This document shows positions 16,868-26,096 of a DNA stretch of 64,000 bases, one piece after another. The notes under the pieces are model-generated. The model worked only from the letters and a program-made list of their open reading frames with translations. It searched no databases and was not told where the DNA came from. The stretch lies in assembly GCF_001048695.1 (NCBI RefSeq), contig NZ_CVRB01000003.1, forward strand, positions 124,001 through 188,000. The letters are read 5' to 3'. The first letter of the stretch is position 1; every line of letters starts with the position of its first letter. The DNA is from Neobacillus massiliamazoniensis (lineage in GTDB: Bacteria; Bacillota; Bacilli; Bacillales; Cytobacillaceae). A program made the position numbers and the translations under genes.

Positions 16868-17377
16868 TTGAATATTCTTGAAACAGATCGACTTATCCTT
16901 CGCTTACAAACAACCGAAGATGCGGCGTTTATCCTTGAGCTCATGAATACCCCTTCTTGGTTGCAGTTTATAGGCGATCGGGGTGTGAGAACGATAGAAG
17001 ACGCAAGGGCCTATATTTTAAATGGACCGATTCGTATGTATGAACAATCCGGTTTCTGTCTTTTTTTGGTGGAACGAAAAGAGGATCAAGTCCCGCTTGG
17101 AATCTGCGGCCTTGTAAAAAGAGATTCATTGGAAGATGTGGATATTGGATTTGCATTTCACCCAAAATATTGGGCAAAAGGATACGCCTATGAAGCAGCT
17201 TCTGCGGTGATGGCATATGGAAAAGATACGCTTGGGTTAAATCGCATTGTGGCGATCACTACTCAAGACAACCACGCTTCAGCTAAGCTGCTCGAAAAGG
17301 TGGGCTTGCAGTTTGAACGATTGGTTCAGCTGGCCAATGATCCTGAGGAGCTTAAGCTATTTGCATTTGATAGTTGA
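16868..17377 (+). CDS. GNAT acetyltransferase, RimJ-like
   Basis: A 169-residue protein starting with ETDRLILRLQTTED, the usual start of the RimJ/RimL-like branch (Acetyltransf_3). Motif A is KYWAKGYAYEAASAVMAY (about 98-115), and NHASAKLLEKVGLQFE (about 138-153) closes the fold. Members acetylate N-terminal amino groups of ribosomal proteins or small amines. TTG start; the upstream site (AGGCTGGTG) is weak, so translation may be modest. It converges on the flippase gene across a shared terminator. Confidence 0.85.
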   Translation: MNILETDRLILRLQTTEDAAFILELMNTPSWLQFIGDRGVRTIEDARAYILNGPIRMYEQSGFCLFLVERKEDQVPLGICGLVKRDSLEDVDIGFAFHPKYWAKGYAYEAASAVMAYGKDTLGLNRIVAITTQDNHASAKLLEKVGLQFERLVQLANDPEELKLFAFDS

Positions 17378-17403
17378 AAAAATAACCATATAAATTAATA
17401 GTT

Positions 17404-17445
17404 GAAGCGCCCAGCGAAGAGATAACTTCGCTGGGCGCTTCTTCT
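17404..17445. terminator. Shared strong hairpin terminator
   Basis: A 16-bp perfect stem GAAGCGCCCAGCGAAG / CTTCGCTGGGCGCTTC with a six-base loop, T-rich on the plus side. It separates the converging GNAT and flippase genes. Confidence 0.9.
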
Positions 17446-17474
17446 TTTCTTAATAGATCCATGATGGTATGATT

Positions 17475-18938
17475 CTAAGTCTTAGAATATTTACTAAAGT
17501 ATCTCCTTAATCTGATAATTATCAAGGTCAAGACCTCGTCCTTCGTGAATAATAAGATTGCCCCATACACAACCACACAAGACATTATAGTGACAAAAAA
17601 ATAAATTGTTGGACGGGTGAAAAACATTTTAATGACGAAAGAAATAGGAATAAACAGCAATGAAAAATATAGGTACTTGATTTTAGAAAAATTAAACAGC
17701 GAATAGTTCATTTTTAATGATTTTCGGATAAAGATATTTTCAAGCGCAAGCAATAAGAAATTGGTAATTGTAGTAGTCACAATGGCTGTTGTTGGCGATA
17801 GCCATTTCATCTGAAGTAATCCCACTTTTAATAGAAGGTTAAGCAGACCACAGATAAAGACTAATTTAACAAGTACATTTTCCTTCCTTTTAACATAGAT
17901 AATTTGGTTCGATTGGATCGATTCAATTCCGACCGATATCATATAAATGGAAAATACAGCCAGTACTGGCCCGGAACTTGCAAACTTTGCCCCCCCATAA
18001 ATTAGTACACTAGCATTTGATATAACTAAAAGCCCGATGGACGCAGGGAAAAGAAAAGCAGAATAAATTTTCGAGATATTGTTAAGGAGGATGAGATAGG
18101 AGTCCTCATCCTTACTTCCCGATAGATACGACAAGCGCGGAATCGTTACTTGAATAATACTTAGGATTAATGTATTGATAATCCCCATCATTTGTTGTGC
18201 CATTACATAATAGGAGACTGCTGCGTCACTGATATACTGCAGCATAAACCGGTCAAGCTGGTTATAGAGAACATTTGCATTTGAAAAAACAACTACTATT
18301 AATAATGGTTTGATATGCTGCTTGATAGTGATGTTAGAAAAATCAAGTTTAATTTTTCTTTTAACATAGATGAAACTAACAACATAATTGAGAACCGTCG
18401 TAAGAATTAATAAAAACGCGTACTCTTTATAATCATTAGTCGTTTTAACAAGCCTAAACAAGAGTACGACATAGATTATTTTAATGATGATCGTTTTGAC
18501 AGTGATAAAATCATATTTTTCAATCGCTTCATTTACCCATTCTACATAAAAAATATTACAGACTAAGTTGATGGAATACATCATTAAAATCGGAAAGTAG
18601 GCTGTCCCTCTATATCCCACATATGAAAATAGTAAATAGGAGAGAAAAGAAATGAGGCTTGTCGCTATATTGATGATAAACATGCTTGAAAAGAATTGAT
18701 TCACCTTTACTGGGTCATGCTTGATCCGACTCATTTCTCTTAATCCGTATTGATAGACACCGAAAACCGCAAAAATGAAAAAATAATTATAGATTGTTTC
18801 TGTTATTTGTACCTTTCCAATGGAATGGGCACCAAGTGTTCGGTAGACATACGTACCGATCAATAAAGGAATAACGATATTAAATAAGTTCAGTAATATT
18901 TTATAAATAATGTTTTTAACTAAAGATGTCTTTTGCAT
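17475..18938 (-). CDS. Wzx-type oligosaccharide flippase (polysaccharide biosynthesis protein)
   Basis: A 487-residue membrane protein with about fourteen hydrophobic segments. The N-terminus (LVKNIIYKILLNLFNIVIPL, then GTYVYRTLG) is typical of Wzx/RfbX flippases of the MOP superfamily, which move undecaprenyl-linked sugar units across the membrane. ATG start. No glycosyltransferase or polymerase gene lies nearby, which is unusual since flippases normally sit in polysaccharide clusters; the nearest envelope gene is the divergent LtaS-like transferase 800 bases away. Confidence 0.9.
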   Translation of the reverse strand: MQKTSLVKNIIYKILLNLFNIVIPLLIGTYVYRTLGAHSIGKVQITETIYNYFFIFAVFGVYQYGLREMSRIKHDPVKVNQFFSSMFIINIATSLISFLSYLLFSYVGYRGTAYFPILMMYSINLVCNIFYVEWVNEAIEKYDFITVKTIIIKIIYVVLLFRLVKTTNDYKEYAFLLILTTVLNYVVSFIYVKRKIKLDFSNITIKQHIKPLLIVVVFSNANVLYNQLDRFMLQYISDAAVSYYVMAQQMMGIINTLILSIIQVTIPRLSYLSGSKDEDSYLILLNNISKIYSAFLFPASIGLLVISNASVLIYGGAKFASSGPVLAVFSIYMISVGIESIQSNQIIYVKRKENVLVKLVFICGLLNLLLKVGLLQMKWLSPTTAIVTTTITNFLLLALENIFIRKSLKMNYSLFNFSKIKYLYFSLLFIPISFVIKMFFTRPTIYFFVTIMSCVVVYGAILLFTKDEVLTLIIIRLRRYFSKYSKT

Positions 18939-19738
18939 AGTACACCAATTGCCCCTTCTTGAAGAAAGAACGCCAGTATCAATGATCGAAATTATTTCTT
19001 TGAAAATTGCATTTCTGACATTTTGCTCACCCGAATACTTTCCTCCTGGATGGCCTAAAAAGGCCCGTCAAATTGTGGCTGGCAGTTGTGAGTCATAAAA
19101 CCAACCATTTTCAAAAAATGCCTATTGAAAGTGAAATTATCGCTTACATCAAAATAAGTAAACCGAAAGTAGGCTGGTTCAATCTTATAGGTAAAATAAT
19201 TCATTTCATGTTTGAAAATACTATATTCATCTTGAAAACATCCCTATTTAAATATTCTTCTGTGCTGATTTTTCATTTTATTTTCATTATCGGGTATTGA
19301 AATCTAACAATGCAGGGACATTTTCTGTTTATAGTGTTATTTTTCCTTCAAAGGTATAATCAAAAGAGAAAATATTAATCAATCCATTCGAAAAGGGTTT
19401 TAACTAATTGTGCTTACCATGTATACGATCCGTATCCGTTTCTACTTTATATTTCTAGGAAGATTTGAGATAACGATTCGTTTTTTAGCCAGTTAAAATC
19501 TATCCTTAATATTGCATTGTCTCGGCATCTAAGTTCCAATTTACACAAATAATAAGAGTAAATCAATTAGTTTTCTTTTATTTTCCATTACTTTCCTTTT
19601 TGATCTTGAGCGAAAATTAAGGTTCTTTTGGAAAAATTAAAATGACTGTCATCTCCAAGTAGATAGAAAGCATCTAATTGAATCCTTTTGGATGAATGAC
19701 TAAATATTCATTAGATGAAGCAACGAGAGGAGTTACAC
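18939..19738. other. Intergenic, 800 bases between divergent envelope genes
   Basis: The two short plus-strand frames here (18910-19098, 19073-19300) have no ribosome-binding sites and no recognisable sequence. A possible promoter for the LtaS-like gene is TTGAAT (19678) with TAAATA 17 bases later. GAGAGGAG at 19725 is its ribosome-binding site. I see nothing else. Confidence 0.45.
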
Positions 19739-21835
19739 ATGATTGATAAGATAAAAAAATCGATAATTTCGTTTATCATTACAGGTATTTATGTATTTTT
19801 ATTAATCTTCGTCGTCGAGTGGATTTATCTTGGAAGCTTTAATAATTCATACATATGGATAAAGAATTTTACCAAGCCATTTACCTATAATTTTATTATA
19901 GTCTTTTTACTTTTTAGTTTGTTACAAATTTTTCGTCGGAAATTGTGTATCATTTTCACATTTCTTTTAACGGTACCGTTTATTGTTCTTGCCATCGCTA
20001 GTAGATTAAAAGTTGAAATCCGTGGTGAACCGGTATTACCGCCAGATCTTTTCCTAACAACTGAGGCATCAAATATGACCAGTTTCTTCTCGCATAATTT
20101 GATTACTTGGCTGATAGTCGGGGCAGTGGTCGCCATTGCTTTTGTGACCTTTCTTGTCTTTATCATTCCGAATCAGAAGAAGAGAAACTGGATACAAATC
20201 TGCTTGGCAGCCCTGCTGTTTTTTACCTTTATCGGTGTTTATAATGTGGAAACGAAACAGGATGATACCTTATTAAAACGAAAGCTGGATATTACATACT
20301 ATGGTTGGAATCAAAAAGCAACTACACAACAAGACGGTGTTATTGCAGGTTTTCTTCTTAATATGAAGCTGTTAAAGGTTGAAACGCCTAATAACTATTC
20401 ACAAAAGACGATCGAAAAGATTACGAAAAAAATACCGACTCCTTCATACTCCGATTCGGACAAGCCCAATGTCATTATGATTCAGAGTGAGGCATTTTGG
20501 GATCCCACGGTCATGAAAAATGTTGAATTTAATAAAGATCCATTACCATTTTTCCATAAATTGCAACAAGAAAATACGTCAGGTACGGTGACCGTTCCTG
20601 TATTTGGAGGAAATACAGTTAACACCGAATTTGAGGCATTGACAGGAATGTCTTTGCAATTTTTACCGGTAGGTTCGATTCCTTATATCAATTATGTTAC
20701 GAAACCAATTCCGGCCTTACCTTATATTTTTCGAGAAAACGGATATGAGGCAACAGCCATTCATACCTACCATAATTGGTTTTATTCACGAGATACGGTA
20801 TTTAAAAACCTGGGTTTTAATCGCTTTGATAGTTTGGAATATATGCCAAATCCGATTCCAGATGGGGACTTTTACCATGATAAAACCATAACAGATGAAA
20901 TTATGCGTAAAATCAATATGGGCAGGGATAAGCCTAATTTCATTTATGCGATTACGACGCAAAACCATGGACCTTATCCAACAACCGGGAAAAAGCCTTA
21001 TGCCAACATGGAGGTAAAATTAAAATCTGGCCAGGACTTTACTCCTGATGCCAAGAACCAACTAGAAACCTATTGCGATAATCTGACGGAAATTGACAAA
21101 CAGCTTGAAAGTCTAATTACCCAATTGCAAAATACCAAAAAGAAAACGATTGTCGTCTTCTGGGGTGACCATCTACCGCTCTTAGGTGATGATTATAAAG
21201 TCTATCGTGAGGCAGGCTATTATAAAGATGCACCACAGGACTATGATCAATATTTAAGAATGTATTCAACTCCTCTTCTTATTTGGGACAATTTTTCTGG
21301 GAAAAAGGAAAACCTTCACATTGGGTCAAACTTACTTGGACCCGTTCTTTTGGACCGTATCGGCATGCAAGGTGACAATTTGACGAATTATTTATTAAAT
21401 GAATACAAAAATGATGGGTTAACGAAAATTGTAAGACCGGATTTTCTCGCTAAAGAAAATATTAAACCAAATGTCATCTCAGATTTAAAACTGCTCCAAT
21501 ATGACACGCTCTTTGGAAAGATGTACGGAGTGAAAGATAAACAGACCATTCAACCGGATCCGACCTATCGATTAGGATATGTAGACCCAAAAATAACGGG
21601 TGCAAAGTTAGAGACGATCGATGGAGAGCAAATGCTGGTCGTGCAAGGGGAGAACTTTACCCCGCAGAGTTATGTTAATGTCAATGGCAAAGATATAGCC
21701 AGAGACTCCGGTGATGAAAATGGTATCCGCGTTCCAATGGCAAAGCCATCGGATACGATGAAAATTGGCGTCAATATCATGGATACAAATGGAAAAATCC
21801 TTTCAAAAAGTAATACAATCGTATTAAAGAAATAG
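19739..21835 (+). CDS. LTA synthase-family phosphoglycerol transferase with C-terminal IPT-like domain
   Basis: About 698 residues. Five membrane helices (about 7-170) are followed by an extracellular sulfatase-type domain (about 240-535) with metal and nucleophile motifs: NVIMIQSEAFWDP, GGNTVNTEFEALTG (Thr nucleophile near 293) and WGDHLPLLG (near 474). The family polymerises or transfers glycerol phosphate from phosphatidylglycerol. Odd is the tail (about 605-698), a strand-rich module reading VVQGENFTPQSYVNVNGKDI, like an IPT/TIG immunoglobulin fold, which true LtaS lacks. ATG 19739 follows GAGAGGAG; an upstream ATG at 19715 has none. It may decorate another envelope polymer. Confidence 0.88.
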   Translation: MIDKIKKSIISFIITGIYVFLLIFVVEWIYLGSFNNSYIWIKNFTKPFTYNFIIVFLLFSLLQIFRRKLCIIFTFLLTVPFIVLAIASRLKVEIRGEPVLPPDLFLTTEASNMTSFFSHNLITWLIVGAVVAIAFVTFLVFIIPNQKKRNWIQICLAALLFFTFIGVYNVETKQDDTLLKRKLDITYYGWNQKATTQQDGVIAGFLLNMKLLKVETPNNYSQKTIEKITKKIPTPSYSDSDKPNVIMIQSEAFWDPTVMKNVEFNKDPLPFFHKLQQENTSGTVTVPVFGGNTVNTEFEALTGMSLQFLPVGSIPYINYVTKPIPALPYIFRENGYEATAIHTYHNWFYSRDTVFKNLGFNRFDSLEYMPNPIPDGDFYHDKTITDEIMRKINMGRDKPNFIYAITTQNHGPYPTTGKKPYANMEVKLKSGQDFTPDAKNQLETYCDNLTEIDKQLESLITQLQNTKKKTIVVFWGDHLPLLGDDYKVYREAGYYKDAPQDYDQYLRMYSTPLLIWDNFSGKKENLHIGSNLLGPVLLDRIGMQGDNLTNYLLNEYKNDGLTKIVRPDFLAKENIKPNVISDLKLLQYDTLFGKMYGVKDKQTIQPDPTYRLGYVDPKITGAKLETIDGEQMLVVQGENFTPQSYVNVNGKDIARDSGDENGIRVPMAKPSDTMKIGVNIMDTNGKILSKSNTIVLKK

Positions 21836-21840
21836 GCAAA

Positions 21841-21877
21841 AAAACTTAGGGAAGGGAGATCCCTAAGTTTTTTTTTC
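21841..21877 (+). terminator. Rho-independent terminator of the LtaS-like gene
   Basis: A 12-bp perfect stem AAAACTTAGGGA / TCCCTAAGTTTT with a long T run. Confidence 0.92.
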
Positions 21878-22139
21878 ATATGATATGAAAATTTCTACTG
21901 GATCAACAGAATATTTCAATTCACGCTATCAAATTTTGTATAGATCAGTTTCGTTTGTGAAAAATTCGGTATCATTTGCGAAACTCAATTAATAAAGCTT
22001 TCAATTTTTTCTAAAGCTATTTTAATAGTTACCGATACAGATAATAGTGTAAAACTTTTCACATCCTACAAAATAAGTTTTATAATAGCTTTTTCATTCC
22101 ATTCATAGAAATTCACCAGAAGTTTAAGGAGTTACAAAA

Positions 22140-23402
22140 ATGAGTCCAGTACAAATATTCCAATCCCTTTTTAATACTGAAAGCTTCCAAAATGGTTCGC
22201 TAGTTTCTTTAAAACCAGGACAATTGCTTTATGGTCGAGTGGAGAAATTTCTCCCTAATGATACGGCTATTATCCAGATTGGGAATGTAAAATTATTGGC
22301 TCATGTTAAAGCATCTCTATCGACAACTGATCATTACTGGTTTGAAGTTCGTTCTAATGGCGATGATGGAATTCAGCTCAAAGTAGTTGAGGGACAAGGA
22401 AATCAACCATCTCATTTGTTGGAAGAGCATTTCAAACTTTCTGAAACGAAAATCACTGGACAGCTTTTACAGTCATTTTTAGAAAGAAATGTCCCATTTA
22501 CCAAAGAACAGCTGCGAACATCCATCACCTGGATCAATCATGACGGGGATATATCCCAAGAAATAACGGCTCTAGAATGGATGATGAAAAAGGATTTACC
22601 GTTTACGAAACAAACCTTTCAATCGTTAGTAGCCGTACAAGAGTCGGCCTCCTTTTCAAGTCAATTAGAAGAAATAGGAAGATATTTAGAAGACCCTAAA
22701 TTCGCCTCATTTAAGACGACCGAACCATTAAAACAAATGATCGCTACTATTTTTGAGAATCATATAATAGACAAAGTAAGTACTGGTACAGACGTTAAAC
22801 AAATGCTGCAATCTATGGTTCATCAATTAGGTCTTGAATACGAAAAAGAAGTGAAAAACACGCAAAAATTAATAGAACTTCATTCCTTAAAACCGCTATT
22901 AATGAGTGCTATCCATGAGCTAGGGACAAACGGAAGGGAATTAGAACCAGTTCTTAATCGTTTAACGGGAATGCAATTAATCGCTCAGGATCCAATTGGA
23001 CAAATGCAACAAATGGTGATGCAGCTGCCAATATCATTTAGGGAAACGCAAACGGATGTCACGCTGCAATGGAGCGGTCGTAAAACAAAGAATGGAAAAA
23101 TTGACCCCGATTATTGCCGAATCTTATTTTATCTAGATTTACAGAATTTGAAGCAAACCGTAGTAGATATGCAAATTCAAAATAAGCTGATTCATGTTTC
23201 AGTTCTAAACGATACGAAGGAAATAGAATCGATTGTTCCTGTTCTAACGCCAACATTAAAAGAAAAACTCGAGAACCTTGGCTACAAACTCTCGTTTATA
23301 AAAGTGATTCCCTTCTCAGAAAATAAAAAGATGGTCCTTCTACGCATCAATTCCTCAAATGTATTAAGCGAGTATTATCAAGGGGTGGATATTAAAATAT
23401 GA
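22140..23402 (+). CDS. YlqG-like protein (FliK-like hook-length-control family)
   Basis: A 420-residue cytoplasmic protein with an N-terminal beta-rich part (LVSLKPGQLLYGRVEKFLPN, then a strand-rich stretch to about residue 95), a helical middle (100-290) and a C-terminal domain (about 300-420) resembling the FliK/HpaP hook-length-control fold. It overlaps an FlhB-tail-like gene by four bases, the same pairing as ylqG-ylqH of Bacillus subtilis. The function of that pair is unknown. In B. subtilis it lies by rnhB and sucC; those genes are absent here. GGAG four to nine bases upstream supports the ATG. Confidence 0.8.
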   Translation: MSPVQIFQSLFNTESFQNGSLVSLKPGQLLYGRVEKFLPNDTAIIQIGNVKLLAHVKASLSTTDHYWFEVRSNGDDGIQLKVVEGQGNQPSHLLEEHFKLSETKITGQLLQSFLERNVPFTKEQLRTSITWINHDGDISQEITALEWMMKKDLPFTKQTFQSLVAVQESASFSSQLEEIGRYLEDPKFASFKTTEPLKQMIATIFENHIIDKVSTGTDVKQMLQSMVHQLGLEYEKEVKNTQKLIELHSLKPLLMSAIHELGTNGRELEPVLNRLTGMQLIAQDPIGQMQQMVMQLPISFRETQTDVTLQWSGRKTKNGKIDPDYCRILFYLDLQNLKQTVVDMQIQNKLIHVSVLNDTKEIESIVPVLTPTLKEKLENLGYKLSFIKVIPFSENKKMVLLRINSSNVLSEYYQGVDIKI

Positions 23403-23671
23403 ACAAAAAGATGAAAAAGGTTGTTGCTCTTTCCTATGATGCTACGATCCAATCTGCACCAAAGGTAGTTGCAAAAGGGAAGGGGATGGTGGCTGCAAAC
23501 ATCATTGAAAAAGCAAAAGAGCATCAACTGCCCATCCAAGAGGATGCCTCCTTGGTTGAGCTATTAAGTCAGGTACAAATCAATGAAACCATCCCTGAAC
23601 AGCTGTACGAAGCAGTTGCGGAGGTTTTTGCGTTTATATATAATGTAGACCGTCAACATTCGAAGTCTTGA
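23399..23671 (+). CDS. FlhB cytoplasmic-domain-like protein (YlqH-like)
   Basis: A 90-residue protein that matches the C-terminal half of FlhB/YscU export-switch proteins: KVVALSYDATIQSAPKVVAK, EHQLPIQEDASLVELLSQV and the closing IPEQLYEAVAEVFAFIYNV. The self-cleaving NPTH motif is missing, since the protein starts just after that point, so it may act like an already cleaved switch. Its ATG overlaps the stop of the upstream gene as ATGA, showing translational coupling. Its role outside flagella is unknown. Confidence 0.88.
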   Translation: MNKKMKKVVALSYDATIQSAPKVVAKGKGMVAANIIEKAKEHQLPIQEDASLVELLSQVQINETIPEQLYEAVAEVFAFIYNVDRQHSKS

Positions 23672-23683
23672 AGTTGAAAAAGA

Positions 23684-23696
23684 GTGCCTGACACCC
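23684..23696 (+). repeat. Dispersed GTGCCTGACAC-type element (half)
   Basis: GTGCCTGACACCC, one copy of the dispersed element also found at 28886, 30484, 41617, 41684, 52047 and, as a variant, 52720. Here only one arm remains. Confidence 0.75.
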
Positions 23697-23791
23697 ATGT
23701 AGTTTACAAAATACTCGACATCGTTTCGACAAATTTAGTTCGTTTCGATTATGGTATTATGTAAACATAATGATTCATAGGGGGATATAGA

Positions 23792-24871
23792 ATGTTTGAT
23801 GTTTTACTGAAAGAAGCTGAGGATTTTATTCGATCGTGCTATGGCGAGTTGAATAAAACCGAGCAGGAGATAGAGACAAGAATTGAAGAAATAACGAAAA
23901 AGGTACAAAGCGAAGGTTTTTATGAACATACTGCAGAGGAATTAGAATATGGAGCCAAAGTGGCTTGGCGCAATAGTAATCGATGTATTGGGAGATTATT
24001 TTGGGATAGTTTGAACGTAATTGATAAGAGATATGTAAACAAAGAAGAAGAGATTGCTGAAGCCTTATTTGAACATATTGAAACGGCAACGAATTATGGC
24101 CGAATACGCCCGACGATCACCATTTTTCCACAAAAAAAGGATTATCACTCCGTCCGGATCTGGAATCACCAAATAATTCGCTACGCAGGGTATGAAACCG
24201 AACAAGGTGTTATCGGAGATTCCGACTCGGTATCTTTTACAGAGACGTGTATAAAATTAGGGTGGGAACCGAAGTATGGCAAATTTGATGTATTACCTCT
24301 TGTTATCCAGATAAATGATCATCAGCCAAGGTTATTTGAGATTCCTGCTAACCTTGTTCTTGAAGTACCTATTCGTCATCCTCAATATGAATGGTTTTCA
24401 GACCTACAGCTTAAATGGTATGCAGTACCGATTATCTCCAGTATGAGTCTGGAAATTGGTGGTATTACATATACGGCTGCTCCTTTTAATGGATGGTACA
24501 TGGGAACTGAGATAGGGGCAAGGAACTTAGCAGATGAATCGCGTTATAATATGCTTCCACAAATAGGATCTTTAATGGGATTGGATATCAGTACTAATAT
24601 TTCTTTATGGAAGGATCGGGCTCTATTAGAATTGAATGCAGCTGTCCTGCATTCTTATAAGGAAGATGGGGTAAGTATCGTTGACCATCACACGGCTGCA
24701 CAACAATTTAAAAAGTTTGAAGAAATCGAGATAGACAAGGGAAGGCAAGTAACGGGTAATTGGGCTTGGCTCATTCCACCATTAGCACCAGCAACAACAC
24801 ATATATATCATAAACCATATAAAAATGAGATTAAAAAGCCTAATTATTTTTATCAACCTAATCCGTATTGA
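23792..24871 (+). CDS. nos: Bacterial nitric oxide synthase oxygenase
   Basis: The 359-residue protein is the NOS oxygenase domain without a reductase domain, as in other Bacillaceae. The haem-ligand cysteine is Cys65 in [11 protein letters not shown]; the arginine site is in [14 protein letters not shown] (glutamate of TEIG) and the pterin-side tail has [10 protein letters not shown]. It makes nitric oxide and citrulline from L-arginine in the cytoplasm, taking electrons from general flavodoxin-like reductases. ATG start follows AGGGGGATAT. Monocistronic, with a terminator. The NO-detoxifying hmp is also in this window, 7 kb away. Confidence 0.96.
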   Translation: MFDVLLKEAEDFIRSCYGELNKTEQEIETRIEEITKKVQSEGFYEHTAEELEYGAKVAWRNSNRCIGRLFWDSLNVIDKRYVNKEEEIAEALFEHIETATNYGRIRPTITIFPQKKDYHSVRIWNHQIIRYAGYETEQGVIGDSDSVSFTETCIKLGWEPKYGKFDVLPLVIQINDHQPRLFEIPANLVLEVPIRHPQYEWFSDLQLKWYAVPIISSMSLEIGGITYTAAPFNGWYMGTEIGARNLADESRYNMLPQIGSLMGLDISTNISLWKDRALLELNAAVLHSYKEDGVSIVDHHTAAQQFKKFEEIEIDKGRQVTGNWAWLIPPLAPATTHIYHKPYKNEIKKPNYFYQPNPY

Positions 24872-24876
24872 TTTTG

Positions 24877-24911
24877 AAAAAATAGCCAACATCATGTTGG
24901 TTATTTTTTTT
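24877..24911 (+). terminator. Rho-independent terminator of nos
   Basis: AAAATAGCCAACAT pairs with ATGTTGGTTATTTT, then a T run. Confidence 0.9.
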
Positions 24912-25225
24912 GATCGAAAATGAATAAACATGTTGGTTTGAAATAAAGTTTGATTAAAAGTGTGTTGAAAACGTTGATTTTATAATAGAAGAAAACCACG
25001 CATTTTGAAAAAAGATTGATCATCTCCTTCCCTGCTTGTTCAACAAACGGACCATATTCTTGAATAACTAATTGTGGAAATAATGGAATTTTGAGATGAT
25101 TGTTATTAAGTTAAGGCAGGTTTAATAACATCAGTAACTTTATTCAGAAATAAATGCTGAAAATAATGGAAATATTAAACTTGGCGAGAGATACAATATC
25201 TAAATGATTAAAGGGAGGAAGAATT
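24912..25225. other. Intergenic with possible minus-strand coding remnant
   Basis: On the minus strand about 25100-25000 reads PQLVIQEYGPFVEQAGKEMI without a start or recognisable domain. It looks protein-like but cannot be placed. GGGAGGAAG at 25212 serves the next gene. Confidence 0.3.
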
Positions 25226-25795
25226 ATGGCCAATAACGTAAGATCCAGAAGAATAATTTTAGATTTAGCAGTTACTTTAGATGGTTTTATTGAAGGGAAA
25301 AATGGGGAAGTTGATTGGTGCATCATGGATTCTGAGATGGGGTTTATTAATTTCTTAAATCAAATTGATACTATTTTGTATGGAAGAAAAAGCTACGATT
25401 TATGGGGACAATTTACTCCAGAAATTGAAGATACTGACACTGAAAAAGGAATATGGGAATTAGTTTATAGTAAAGAAAAATATGTGTTTTCCAGAACGCA
25501 AAAAGGGACTGATAGTAAAGCAATATTCATAAATGATAATATTCTTGAAGAAGTAAATAAATTAAAGAATAAGCCTGGTAAAGACATCTGGTTATATGGT
25601 GGAGCAAGTCTTATTACAACTTTTATCAATTTAGGGCTTGTTGATGAATTTAGATTATCTGTTCACCCTGTTATTTTGGGAGAAGGAAAACCGTTGTTTA
25701 TTGATATAAAACAAAGATTGAATTTAAAAATGGTTAATACAAGAACGTTCTCCTCTGGCGTTGTGCAACTAATCTATCATTTGAATAGGAATTAA
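25226..25795 (+). CDS. Dihydrofolate-reductase-fold (RibD C-terminal, YyaP-like) protein
   Basis: A 189-residue protein of the RibD_C family: the start IILDLAVTLDGFIEGKNGEV contains the conserved DGF/Y motif, LYGRKSYDLWGQF follows (about 52-64), and WLYGGASLITTFI plus HPVILGEGKPLF are the pyridine-nucleotide-binding parts. These are stand-alone reductases of unknown substrate in Bacillus. ATG start is preceded by GGGAGGAAG. Full length; one terminator lies 100 bases downstream. Confidence 0.9.
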   Translation: MANNVRSRRIILDLAVTLDGFIEGKNGEVDWCIMDSEMGFINFLNQIDTILYGRKSYDLWGQFTPEIEDTDTEKGIWELVYSKEKYVFSRTQKGTDSKAIFINDNILEEVNKLKNKPGKDIWLYGGASLITTFINLGLVDEFRLSVHPVILGEGKPLFIDIKQRLNLKMVNTRTFSSGVVQLIYHLNRN

Positions 25796-25896
25796 TATAT
25801 TACACATTCCAAAGATAAAATACAATTAATATCATTAGGAAATACTCGATAGTAATTTTCACTTCTTCAACAAGAGGCCGCAAGATTTGAACAATG

Positions 25897-25923
25897 ATGG
25901 ACTGTTTTAGCAGTCCATTTTTC
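25897..25923 (+). terminator. Rho-independent terminator of the RibD-like gene
   Basis: ATGGACTG / CAGTCCAT (25897-25904 with 25911-25918) followed by TTTTT. Confidence 0.85.
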
Positions 25924-26031
25924 TTGGCCTTAATCAGTTAAATGGTAGTTTAATTGAAAAAGGACGGAACTCCTAAACTATCTCGATATTAGAATTTTTC
26001 GCAAATTTGGTAACTATATACCAGAAGGTAT

Positions 26032-26090
26032 CCACTCCCTTTGTATAGAATTGGTTTAGATAAGATCAAAATTTTATCAATTGGGAGTGG
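26032..26090 (+). promoter_or_regulatory. Inverted repeat that pairs with the patatin ribosome-binding site
   Basis: CCACTCCC (26032-26039) is the exact complement of GGGAGTGG (26083-26090), which is the ribosome-binding site six bases before the ATG at 26097. If both are on the mRNA, the 8-bp helix would hide the site. Confidence 0.45.
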
Positions 26091-26096
26091 TTCACT

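Noticed and set aside
18910..19300. Two small plus-strand frames in the flippase/LtaS gap
   Set aside because: No ribosome-binding site, no domain and no codon pattern like the neighbours.
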